NCBI GenBank assembly: GCA_036796435.1
Contig: DAIRCY010000031.1
Location: 1-27,175, forward strand
Source: JAJYVT01 sp036796435
GTDB lineage: Bacteria; Actinomycetota; Acidimicrobiia; Acidimicrobiales; RAAP-2
Direction: 5' to 3'
Length of the DNA stretch: 27,175 bases
Every line of letters begins with the position of its first letter. Within the stretch, counting starts at the first letter, position 1. The notes beneath the pieces were generated by a model. That model made no database searches, was not told the DNA's origin, and saw only the letters and a program-made list of their open reading frames with translations. This document shows positions 6,920 through 13,568 of this stretch, piece by piece. Made by a program: the position numbers and the translations under genes.

Positions 6920-8401
6920 TCAGACCTCCGCCCGGACCTGCGCCACCGGGAGCGTCACCAAGAAGCGTGCGCCTCCGCCGGGCGCGTCCTCGACGTGGAT
7001 CGTCTGCCCATGGGCCTCGACAAAGGCTCTCGCGATGGCGAGTCCAAGGCCCGCACGGCCCTGGGACCCGCGCCTGCTGAACATGGTGAAGACGTGCTCG
7101 CGCTCGGACGGTGGGACTCCCGGGCCTTTGTCGCTCACCGAGAGCTCGACCACGTCCCCGCGGTTCTGCGCCGAGATGCTCACAGGCGTCCCGTCGGGAG
7201 AGTGGCGCGCCGCATTGTCGAGGAGGTTGGCCAGCACCTGCTCCATGAGGACAACGTCGACGTCGACCGGGGGAAGGTCGGCCGGGAGCTCGATACGGAT
7301 GGTATCGGGGGGCACCGCGCTCGAGCGCACGCCGCCCTCGACGACTTCTGAGAGCGGGGTGATCTCGCGTCGGAGCTCGAGGGCCCCGGACTGGATGCGC
7401 GTCATGTCGAGCAGATTGGTCACGAGACGATCGAGTGCATCGGATCGCTCCTCGATGAGGGCGAGCAGCTCCTCACGGTCCTGGGCGGGGAGCGAACCCT
7501 GACCGCCGTCGCGACGAAGCGCGCTGACAGCGGTCTTCACCGACGCGAGGGGGGTGCGCAGATCGTGGGAGACCGCGCCCATGAGCGACGCACGGAGCGC
7601 GTCCACCTGCTCGAGCAGCTCTGCGCGCAGAGCCTGCTCCCGAAGCTGGCTCGCCTCGAGGGCGAGCGCAGCCTGGTTCGCGTACGTGTGGACGAGCTCG
7701 AGCTCGTGCCGGTCGAGCCCCGTGCCGGCCATCGCGACGAGACCGACGGGCCGGCCCCGCGCGATGAGCGCGATCCGCGTGACGCGCTCCGAGCGGCTCC
7801 CTTGGCGTGTGGCCAGCTGCATGCGTTCGGGGCGCCCTCCCGCAGGGACCAGGGCGGCGAGGTCACCGGTCGGGGCTTCGCCGGCCGTGGCGGCCACCAC
7901 CAACCGGTCGTCGGCCGAACCGTCGGGGATGAGCACCGCCACCCAGTCCGCGCCAAACGCCTGATGCAAGCTGCCCGCGATCGCCTGGAGCACCCCGGTC
8001 ACCGGCTGATCGCCGATGAGGAGGTCGGAGAGCTCGTAGAGGCGCCGCGTCGCATCGGCGTGCCGGTTGGCATCGATCCGGGCCCGCCGCAGGAAGGCGA
8101 AGATCCTTGCGACGATCAGCATCACGACGGCGTACACGGCGAGCGCCGTCCAGTTCTGCACCGCACCAACCGAGAGCGTTCCGTACGGGGGGATGAACAG
8201 CACGTCGTAGGTGATGAAGCCGGCGGCGACCGCCAGCACCCCGCTCGCCAGCCCGCCGATGGCCACGCCCGCCACGACGGGAACCACGAGGACGAGCGCT
8301 GGGGTGGCGAGGGAGAGGTGCGGCCGGAGGGGCACCAACACTCCGCCGAGGGCACCGATCCCGGCGAACGCCACGAACGTGCCGAGCACCCACCGCTTCA
8401 C
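6920..8401 (-). CDS. kdpD: Membrane histidine kinase equivalent to the C-terminal half of KdpD
   Basis: The chosen GTG gives 493 residues beginning MKRWVLGTFVAFAG, with AGGGAGG 12-13 bases upstream. An in-frame ATG at 8470 would add 23 non-hydrophobic residues. Order: a four-helix DUF4118 membrane region (about 5-115), a GAF domain (about 150-270) ending in HTYANQAALALEASQLREQAL, HisKA with the phospho-His in GAVSHDLRTPLASVK, then HATPase_c with an N box (EQVLANLLDNAARHSPDG), DKGPGVP and GLGLAIARAFVEAHG. This is KdpD without its N-terminal KdpD/Usp domains, which are encoded by the divergent gene at 8479. It is cotranscribed with kdpE. The kinase role is well supported; how it joins its missing half is inference. 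Confidence 0.92.
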   Translation of the reverse strand: MKRWVLGTFVAFAGIGALGGVLVPLRPHLSLATPALVLVVPVVAGVAIGGLASGVLAVAAGFITYDVLFIPPYGTLSVGAVQNWTALAVYAVVMLIVARIFAFLRRARIDANRHADATRRLYELSDLLIGDQPVTGVLQAIAGSLHQAFGADWVAVLIPDGSADDRLVVAATAGEAPTGDLAALVPAGGRPERMQLATRQGSRSERVTRIALIARGRPVGLVAMAGTGLDRHELELVHTYANQAALALEASQLREQALRAELLEQVDALRASLMGAVSHDLRTPLASVKTAVSALRRDGGQGSLPAQDREELLALIEERSDALDRLVTNLLDMTRIQSGALELRREITPLSEVVEGGVRSSAVPPDTIRIELPADLPPVDVDVVLMEQVLANLLDNAARHSPDGTPVSISAQNRGDVVELSVSDKGPGVPPSEREHVFTMFSRRGSQGRAGLGLAIARAFVEAHGQTIHVEDAPGGGARFLVTLPVAQVRAEV

Positions 8402-8478
8402 CGTTGCAAGCGACCTCCCTCCCCGGCGAAGAGTGTAGGAGCCGCCGAGGGCGCTGCCCGCCCGAGCCAAGGCACAAT

Positions 8479-9675
8479 GTGGCGGTGAACGAGCCGGCCT
8501 TCGTCGACGAGGAGTCGGCGCAGGCGGTCCGTCCGGCGGGTCGATTCCGCATCTACATCGGCGCGGCGGCGGGGGTCGGCAAGACCGTCGCCATGCTCGA
8601 CGAGGGGTGGCGTCGCCACCAGCGCGGGACCGACGTCGTGATCGGGCTCGTCGAGACGCACGGACGACCGAAGACTGCCGAGCAGGTCCGGGATCTCGAG
8701 ATCATCCCGCGCAAGGCGGTCGAGTACCGCGGCACGGTCTTTCCCGAGATGGACCTCGACGCGGTGCTGCGGCGCAACCCCGAGGTGGCGCTCGTCGACG
8801 AGCTGGCGCACACGAACGTGCCGGGCTCGGGTCCGCACGAGAAGAGGTGGGAGGACGTCCTGGAGCTGCTGGAGGCGGGGATCGCCGTGATCAGCACCGT
8901 CAACATCCAGCATCTCGAGAGCGTGGCAGACGCGGTCGAGGTCATCACCGGAGCGAAGATCCGCGAACGCGTGCCCGACTGGGTCGTGCGCCGCGCCGAC
9001 CAGCTCGAGCTCATCGACTCCTCGGCCGACCAGCTGCGGCGCCGGATGCTGCACGGGAACATCTACCCGGCGGACAAGGTGCCGGTGGCTCTGAACGGGT
9101 TCTTCAGGACCGAGAACCTCGTCGCGCTGCGCGAGCTCGCCTTGCGGTTCGTGGCGGACGAGACCGAAGAGGAGCTTCTCAGGTTCCTCGAGAGCCACCG
9201 ACCCCCCGGCGTGTGGGACACGACGGAGCGCATCCTCGTCGCCGTCGCGAGCGAGCCCGGGAGTGACGCCGTCGTGCGCCGTGCGGCCCGGATGGCGCAA
9301 CGGGCCAAGGGGGAGCTGCTGGTCCTGCACGTGCGCGATCCCGAGCGGGAAGGCCCCGAGGCGAAGAGCGTCCTGGAGGGGTTGCACACCCTTGCCGACG
9401 ACGTCGGAGCCCACTGGATCGAGGTGGACGGCGACGACCCTTCGAAGACGGTGGTGAAGGTCGCCGCCGACCACCAGGTCACCCAGATCGTGGTCGGGGC
9501 GACCCAGCGGAGCCGCTGGGACGAGCTCACGCGCGGCTCGGTCGTCCGAAAGATCCTGCGGGCGGCGGCGGAGCGCGGGATAGACGTCCATGTCATCGCG
9601 CGCGGGGAGCCGCGCGAAGCTGCATCGAGCGACGCCCGCGCCGCCGGCGCCGGAGAGGGAGAGGGGTTCGCCTGA
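8479..9675 (+). CDS. kdpD: KdpD N-terminal sensor module as a separate protein (KdpD ATPase plus universal stress domain)
   Basis: The start is GTG at 8479 or 8485 and gives about 396-398 residues. The KdpD domain spans about 20-230, with a Walker A GAAAGVGKTVAML near residue 31, a Walker B-like VALVDELAHTNVPGS, and a second conserved run VISTVNIQHLESVADAVE. A universal-stress (Usp) domain follows at about 250-380, with ILVAVASEPGSD and IVVGATQRSRWDELTRGSVV. No membrane helices and no kinase domain follow; the protein ends after the Usp domain. The other half of KdpD is the divergent gene starting at 8401, 77 bases away. Short, kinase-less KdpD proteins are known in some cyanobacteria and Deinococcus. 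Here the kinase half exists but is on the other strand. Confidence 0.9.
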   Translation: MAVNEPAFVDEESAQAVRPAGRFRIYIGAAAGVGKTVAMLDEGWRRHQRGTDVVIGLVETHGRPKTAEQVRDLEIIPRKAVEYRGTVFPEMDLDAVLRRNPEVALVDELAHTNVPGSGPHEKRWEDVLELLEAGIAVISTVNIQHLESVADAVEVITGAKIRERVPDWVVRRADQLELIDSSADQLRRRMLHGNIYPADKVPVALNGFFRTENLVALRELALRFVADETEEELLRFLESHRPPGVWDTTERILVAVASEPGSDAVVRRAARMAQRAKGELLVLHVRDPEREGPEAKSVLEGLHTLADDVGAHWIEVDGDDPSKTVVKVAADHQVTQIVVGATQRSRWDELTRGSVVRKILRAAAERGIDVHVIARGEPREAASSDARAAGAGEGEGFA

Positions 9676-10916
9676 TGGCAACCGAGACGACCGAGACGAC
9701 GGACTGGGCCGACGACGACGAGCAGGCCGCGGCGACCGTCGATGCCCTCGTCGACGGGCTGCTCTCGGCACTCCCGCCCTCGGCGACCCCACCCGAGCAG
9801 TTCCTCGGCGCCCAGTTCGACCGCGGGCTCGCCTGGGTCCACTACCCGTTGGGTCGCGGTGGGCTCGGGTTGCCCCTCTCGCTCCATCAGCGCGCCCTCC
9901 CCCGGCTGCGCGACGCGGGCGCGCCGTTCCCCGCCTATCGCAACGTGATCGGCTACGGCATGGTGGCGCCCACCCTCGTCACCCACGGGACCGACGCGCA
10001 GGTGGACCGTTACCTGCGGCCGCTCTTCACCGGCGAAGAGGTGTGGTGCCAGCTGTTCAGCGAGCCCGGTGCGGGCTCGGACGTCGCGAGCCTCTCGACG
10101 AGAGCCGAGCGCGACGGCGACGAATGGGTGCTGAACGGCCAGAAGGTATGGACCACCGTCGCGCACCTTGCATGCTTCGGCCTGCTGCTCGCGCGCACGG
10201 ACCCCGACGTCCCGAAGCACGCCGGGATCACGTGCTTCCTCGTGGACATGCACGCCCCGGGCGTCGAGGTCCGGCCCCTCTACCAGATCACCGGAGAGGC
10301 CGAGTTCAACGAGGTGTTCTTCACCGACGTCCGGGTATCCGACGACGCGCGGCTCGGCGGGATCGGCGAGGGATGGCACGTCGGGCTGACGACGCTCATG
10401 AACGAGCGAGTTGCGATCGGCGGCAACGTGGCCGAGCGCGGCACGGGCCCGATCTCAGAGGCGGTGCGGCTCTGGCGAGAGCGGTGGGCTGGCGACCGCT
10501 CGCCGCACGCGCTCGTACTTCGCGACCGACTGGTGCAGCGCTGGGTCGCCCACGAGGTCGGCCGGCTCACCAACCTGCGGGCCTCGCACAACCGGCGCGC
10601 GGGCACGCCTGGCCCCGAGGGGTCCGTGGCCAAGCTCGCCTACGCAGAGGACAACAAGCGCACGATGGAGCTGTGCGTCGACCTCATGGGAGCCGACGGG
10701 ATGCTCTACGGCTCCGACTACCCGAGGCTCCGTCCCTCAGAGCTCAACTTCTCCTCCTTCGACGTGCGACGTTGGTTCCTCCGGACGCGGGCGAACTCGA
10801 TCGAGGGAGGGACGTCCGAGGTCATGCGCAACATCCTCGGCGAGCGGGTCCTCGGCCTGCCGGGCGAGCCGCGGACCGACCGGGACCGGCCGTGGAAGGA
10901 CGTGCCGCGCAGCTAA
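9675..10916 (+). CDS. Acyl-CoA dehydrogenase family protein
   Basis: The protein has 413 residues and all the main family signatures: LFSEPGAGSDVASL (about 127-140), WVLNGQKVWTT (about 151-161), FNEVFFTDVRV, and a C-terminal RANSIEGGTSEVMRNILGER at about residues 372-391. These flavoproteins make the alpha,beta double bond in acyl-CoA thioesters. The C-terminal form resembles the mycobacterial FadE type. The substrate cannot be read from sequence. The ATG overlaps the last base of the kdpD N-module stop (TGATG), so the two are probably cotranscribed and coupled. Its stop overlaps that of the convergent hydrolase gene. A metabolic link with potassium sensing is not evident. Confidence 0.92.
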   Translation: MATETTETTDWADDDEQAAATVDALVDGLLSALPPSATPPEQFLGAQFDRGLAWVHYPLGRGGLGLPLSLHQRALPRLRDAGAPFPAYRNVIGYGMVAPTLVTHGTDAQVDRYLRPLFTGEEVWCQLFSEPGAGSDVASLSTRAERDGDEWVLNGQKVWTTVAHLACFGLLLARTDPDVPKHAGITCFLVDMHAPGVEVRPLYQITGEAEFNEVFFTDVRVSDDARLGGIGEGWHVGLTTLMNERVAIGGNVAERGTGPISEAVRLWRERWAGDRSPHALVLRDRLVQRWVAHEVGRLTNLRASHNRRAGTPGPEGSVAKLAYAEDNKRTMELCVDLMGADGMLYGSDYPRLRPSELNFSSFDVRRWFLRTRANSIEGGTSEVMRNILGERVLGLPGEPRTDRDRPWKDVPRS

Positions 10917-11686
10917 GAAGGCGCAGGCGCCACGTGGCGGTCGAGCCACTCGAGCGTGCGACGCCAGGCGTCCGCGGCTGCCCCCGGCGCGAACGAGCCC
11001 GGCCGCGCGTCGCAGTGGAACCCGTGACCGGCGTCGGGGTAGCGGACGATCTCGGTCCCGACGGGCGCCTTCGCCGCCTGCTCGCGCAACGACTCCACAT
11101 CGCCGACCGGAATGCTCTGGTCCTCGACGTCGGCCATGGGGATGGTCTCGTCGCGGTCGCCGTAGAGGCCGAGCCACGGCGTCACCAGCGTGGGCGCGAT
11201 GTCGACGAGGGCCGGAAGGCCGAACCTGCCGGTGACGACACCGCCTCCGTAGAAGGTGACGGCGGCGCCGAGCGGCCGGAGGGTGCCCGCGTACAAGGCG
11301 ATGCTTCCTCCCATGCAGAAGCCGACGACGCCGGTTCGCTCCTCCGGGAACCCGGACGCCTCGAGGCTGCCGAACACCGCGAGCAGGTCGTTGGTGAGGC
11401 CGCCGGCCGTGAGGCTGCCCACGAGCGCCATCGCGTCGTCGAGGTGGTCGTAGCCGACGACGGTGGAACCCTCCCGGTGGTACAGCGCGGGCGCGACGGC
11501 GTGCCAGCCTTCACGCGCGAAGCGTCGCGTGACGTCCTGGATGTGCATCGTCACCCCGAATGCTTCCTGCAGCACGACCACCCCGCCCTTGGGCGTGCCC
11601 GAGGGGATGGCGACATGGACCGGCATCGGTCCGTCGTCGGTCTGGATCGTGGCGTCGGCGTCCGCCACCTGTGTCGTCGTGCTCAC
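10913..11686 (-). CDS. Dienelactone hydrolase family protein
   Basis: The GTG start gives 257 residues. GAGGAGG lies 5-6 bases before it, which favours this start over longer upstream forms. It is an alpha/beta hydrolase with the dienelactone-hydrolase layout: Glu41 in VVLQEAFGV, the nucleophile Cys124 in VGFCMGG, the Asp in YGDRDETIP (about 179) and His221 in DAGHGF. All active-site positions are present, so it should be active on lactones or esters; the true substrate is unknown. It converges on the acyl-CoA dehydrogenase gene, sharing stop bases. It is divergent from the small helical gene at 11810, with 123 bases between. Confidence 0.9.
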   Translation of the reverse strand: MSTTTQVADADATIQTDDGPMPVHVAIPSGTPKGGVVVLQEAFGVTMHIQDVTRRFAREGWHAVAPALYHREGSTVVGYDHLDDAMALVGSLTAGGLTNDLLAVFGSLEASGFPEERTGVVGFCMGGSIALYAGTLRPLGAAVTFYGGGVVTGRFGLPALVDIAPTLVTPWLGLYGDRDETIPMADVEDQSIPVGDVESLREQAAKAPVGTEIVRYPDAGHGFHCDARPGSFAPGAAADAWRRTLEWLDRHVAPAPS

Positions 11687-11775
11687 CGTGCCTCCTCGTC
11701 GTGTGGGGGATCGACACCCTACCGACGCGCCGAACGGACCCGGACATCGTCGACCGGTCCGCGCACGGGAGCGCG

Positions 11776-11800
11776 GTTCGCGTCGGCTGGTGAGGGGTAG
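11776..11800 (+). promoter_or_regulatory. Sigma-B/F-like promoter before the 102-residue gene
   Basis: GTTC at 11776-11779 and GGGTAG at 11795-11800 are separated by 15 bases, matching the stress-sigma pattern GTTT-N14/17-GGGTA known from Streptomyces sigma-B and Mycobacterium SigF. Transcription would start only a few bases before the ATG at 11810, so the mRNA would be leaderless or nearly so. The same arrangement occurs at 12841-12865. Confidence 0.45.
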
Positions 11801-11809
11801 CGAGGCGGC

Positions 11810-12118
11810 ATGGCAGACGAGGGTTGGGCGGAGCTCGGGGTCCGTCCGGAGACGACGGGGGAATGGCAGCGCATCGGCGCCGACGCCTTCGTCGCGGCGC
11901 TCGCCCAGGGTGACGGGTACGGGCCGTCGTCGGCACGCCACCAGCTCGGCGGCCTGCGCGCGGTCGCGGCCGACTGGCGCGCGACCGGTCTCGGCGACGC
12001 GGACGCCCTCAGGTGGCACCGCGCCGGTTTCGCGGCCCGAGAAGCGGCCGAATGGTCGGCGCGGGGCATCGTGCTCGAGGACGCCGCACTCCGTGCCGGG
12101 CACCGGATGCGGGGCTGA
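11810..12118 (+). CDS. Small helical protein with W...AGF...EA..W repeats
   Basis: The 102-residue soluble protein has no signal peptide. The last half reads as repeated short helices of the type W-(x)n-G-(x)n-A: DALRWHRAGFAAREAAEW, then SARGIVLEDAALRAG. Similar helical repeats are common in uncharacterised actinobacterial proteins. The middle (YGPSSARHQLGGLRAVAADW) is also helical. GAGG lies about 6 bases before the ATG. A stress-type promoter sits just upstream, and the gene is convergent with the STAS pair. I do not recognise a function. Confidence 0.6.
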   Translation: MADEGWAELGVRPETTGEWQRIGADAFVAALAQGDGYGPSSARHQLGGLRAVAADWRATGLGDADALRWHRAGFAAREAAEWSARGIVLEDAALRAGHRMRG

Positions 12119-12135
12119 AGCCGCCACGCCGAGGA

Positions 12136-12393
12136 TCAGCTCGGGTGGTCTTCGCCCCCGCTGGCGTCTCTCCCGTGGTCGTCTGCCCCGCCGATCCAGC
12201 TCGACGGTGGATCGCTCGCCGGGAACGACTCTCTGCCTTCTTCGTCGACGCCTTCTTCGTCGACCGTGCCCGACCGTGTATCCGCACGCTCGAGGGAACG
12301 CTTCGTCGCCACGTCCTCCGTGGGCTCGCCGTTGTCCTGCTCGAGGACGGCCCGCTCGTGGGTGCGCGACACCTCGGCTCCTTCGGGAGTCAC
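12136..12393 (-). CDS. Small acidic protein with an ESFPASDPP motif
   Basis: The chosen GTG (12393-12391) overlaps the STAS stop as GTGA and gives 85 residues. An ATG at 12435 would give 99 residues but a 46-base overlap. The protein is hydrophilic and probably disordered. It contains a small tandem repeat VDEEGVDEEG, and then ESFPASDPPSSW near the C-terminus. The FPASDPPS motif recurs in short actinobacterial proteins whose function I do not know. Coupling to the STAS gene suggests a role in the same stress response; this is inference from position only. Confidence 0.6.
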   Translation of the reverse strand: MTPEGAEVSRTHERAVLEQDNGEPTEDVATKRSLERADTRSGTVDEEGVDEEGRESFPASDPPSSWIGGADDHGRDASGGEDHPS

Positions 12394-12728
12394 CCGCTCC
12401 GCGCCTCTTCTGCTGCGAGGGCTGCGCTCACCCATGAGCTCGCTCCCGCCACGGTGAGGTGTCCGCCACGGGCCTCGACGTAGTAGCGCAGGCCGAGCAG
12501 GACGCGTGCGCCGGTCGCGTCGATCCCGGTGAGGTCGGTCACGTCGACGACCACCCGGCGGCACGTGGTCCTTCCGAGCCGGTCGACCTGTGCCTCGAGC
12601 ACCCCCACGGAGCCGGCGTGGAGCTCCCCGCGCACGTCGAGCAGACAGAGCGGCCCGATGTGGTGGAACTCGACGGTGAGGTCCGGACCTTCGTCGAGCG
12701 GACGCTCTCTCAGCGCCTCCAGGGTCAT
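12390..12728 (-). CDS. STAS-domain protein (anti-sigma factor antagonist type)
   Basis: The 112-residue protein covers one STAS domain: strand LTVEFHHIGPLCLLDVRGEL, then RRVVVDVTDLTGIDATGARV, then GGHLTVAGASSWV. In SpoIIAA/RsbV proteins a Ser in the D-S-S-G motif is phosphorylated by an anti-sigma kinase, and the unphosphorylated form releases the sigma factor. Here the motif reads IDATG, so a Thr (about residue 72) replaces the usual Ser. GAGGAG lies about 8 bases before the ATG. A GTTA-N16-GGGTAC stress-type promoter is found upstream at 12776-12801. No anti-sigma kinase or sigma factor gene is in the window. Confidence 0.82.
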   Translation of the reverse strand: MTLEALRERPLDEGPDLTVEFHHIGPLCLLDVRGELHAGSVGVLEAQVDRLGRTTCRRVVVDVTDLTGIDATGARVLLGLRYYVEARGGHLTVAGASSWVSAALAAEEARSG

Positions 12729-12775
12729 CGGGTGCTCCTCTCCGCCGTTCGGCAGCTCCGACCGGCGACACGTAG

Positions 12776-12801
12776 GTACCCGCGGCGCATCCGCACGTAA
12801 C
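12776..12801 (-). promoter_or_regulatory. Sigma-B/F-like promoter before the STAS gene
   Basis: On the minus strand GTTA (12801-12798) and GGGTAC (12781-12776) are separated by 16 bases. This fits the stress-sigma pattern, and it would start transcription near 12768, giving a leader of about 40 bases that includes the GAGGAG of the STAS gene. Confidence 0.45.
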
Positions 12802-12840
12802 CGCCTGTTCGCAACCATGGGGACTTCGAGCCGACCGGCT

Positions 12841-12865
12841 GTTCGAAACCCCCCGCGATGGGTAG
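12841..12865 (+). promoter_or_regulatory. Sigma-B/F-like promoter before the hemerythrin gene
   Basis: GTTC (12841-12844) and GGGTAG (12860-12865) are separated by 15 bases, the same spacing and hexamer as at 11776-11800. Transcription would begin near 12872, giving a leader of about 37 bases with AAAGGAG before the ATG at 12909. CTGTTCGCAACC at 12805-12816 and CTGTTCGAAACC at 12839-12850 are near-identical copies; only the second has GGGTA at the right distance. Confidence 0.5.
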
Positions 12866-12908
12866 GTCTTGTGTCGGTCCGGCTCTTACGCGGGAAAAGG
12901 AGCGAGCC

Positions 12909-13460
12909 ATGTCCACCATCTCTCCTGCCGACGACGTCGTCCTGCTTCTCGAAGAGGACCACCGGATGGTCGAGCGAAAATTGGCGGAACTGTCCGAGGC
13001 AGGACCCGCCACGCGCGGCGAGCTGTTCTGGAAGCTCACGAACGATCTCGTCCGCCACGAAGTCGCCGAGGAGATCGTCGTGTTCCCCGCCCTCCGGCGC
13101 CTGCCGGGTGGCGACCAGGTCGCGGACGCCCGCATCGCCGAGCAATCCGAGGCCGAAGAGCTGCTCGCCAAGATGGAGAAGATGGACGCTGAGAGCCCCG
13201 AGTTCGTCGGCGAGCTCGCCACGTTGAAGTCGGCCGTGCTCGCGCACGCGAAGACGGAAGAAGAGACGGCGTTCATGATGCTGCGCGGCGCCCTCGACAC
13301 GGACGAGCGTGTCGAGCTCGGGAAGCGCTACGTGAAGGCGAAGGACGCCGCCCCGACGCACCCGCACCCCAAATCGCCGGATACCCCACCGGGCAACGTC
13401 TTGCTCGGTCCTGTTGCGGCCTTCGTCGACCGGGTGCGGGACGCGGCAGCGTCGGTCTGA
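12909..13460 (+). CDS. Hemerythrin HHE domain protein
   Basis: The 183-residue protein has a four-helix hemerythrin-like domain at about residues 8-130. Di-iron ligands are visible as His18 (EEDHRMV), His50 with Glu54/55 (RHEVAEEIVVFP) and His113 with Glu117/118 (AHAKTEEETAF). The third-helix His of most HHE proteins is not seen; that place reads EQSEAEELL, so iron binding may differ. The tail (about 145-183) is Pro/His-rich and ends in an amphipathic helix. Such proteins bind oxygen, nitric oxide or iron, often in stress. AAAGGAG is 6-7 bases before the ATG, and a stress-type promoter lies upstream. PfpI and UdgX genes follow on the same strand. Confidence 0.87.
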   Translation: MSTISPADDVVLLLEEDHRMVERKLAELSEAGPATRGELFWKLTNDLVRHEVAEEIVVFPALRRLPGGDQVADARIAEQSEAEELLAKMEKMDAESPEFVGELATLKSAVLAHAKTEEETAFMMLRGALDTDERVELGKRYVKAKDAAPTHPHPKSPDTPPGNVLLGPVAAFVDRVRDAAASV

Positions 13461-13500
13461 GCTGCATCTGAGCTGCATCTGAGCTGCATCTGAGCTGCAT
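13457..13500. repeat. Four perfect tandem copies of an 11-bp unit
   Basis: CTGAGCTGCAT is repeated four times without a mismatch (13457-13467, 13468-13478, 13479-13489, 13490-13500). The first copy contains the TGA stop of the hemerythrin gene. Because 11 is not a multiple of three, successive copies place TGA in all three frames. It is a simple-sequence expansion that may vary between strains. It is not a CRISPR array, since there are no spacers. Confidence 0.95.
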
Positions 13501-13568
13501 CGTCGGCCACCGGACGAACACCGTGGGCCGGCCGAACGAAGAACGAACATCAAAGCAAGGAGGCTGAG

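Noticed and set aside
8402..8478. A promoter at CACAAT (8473-8478) before the KdpD sensor gene
   Set aside because: The place 17 bases upstream has no -35 likeness and the element touches the start codon, so it would start transcription inside the gene.
11687..11760. A stress-type promoter for the dienelactone hydrolase gene (minus-strand GTTC with GGGTG)
   Set aside because: The spacing is only about 12 bases and the second element lacks the final A, unlike the three better matches.
9590..11800. A 736-residue rightward open frame
   Set aside because: It overlaps the acyl-CoA dehydrogenase gene in another frame and the hydrolase gene antisense, with shadow-type Arg/Pro/Ala composition.
13457..13500. 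A short CRISPR-like array
   Set aside because: The copies are directly adjacent with no spacers and the unit is only 11 bp; no cas genes are present.
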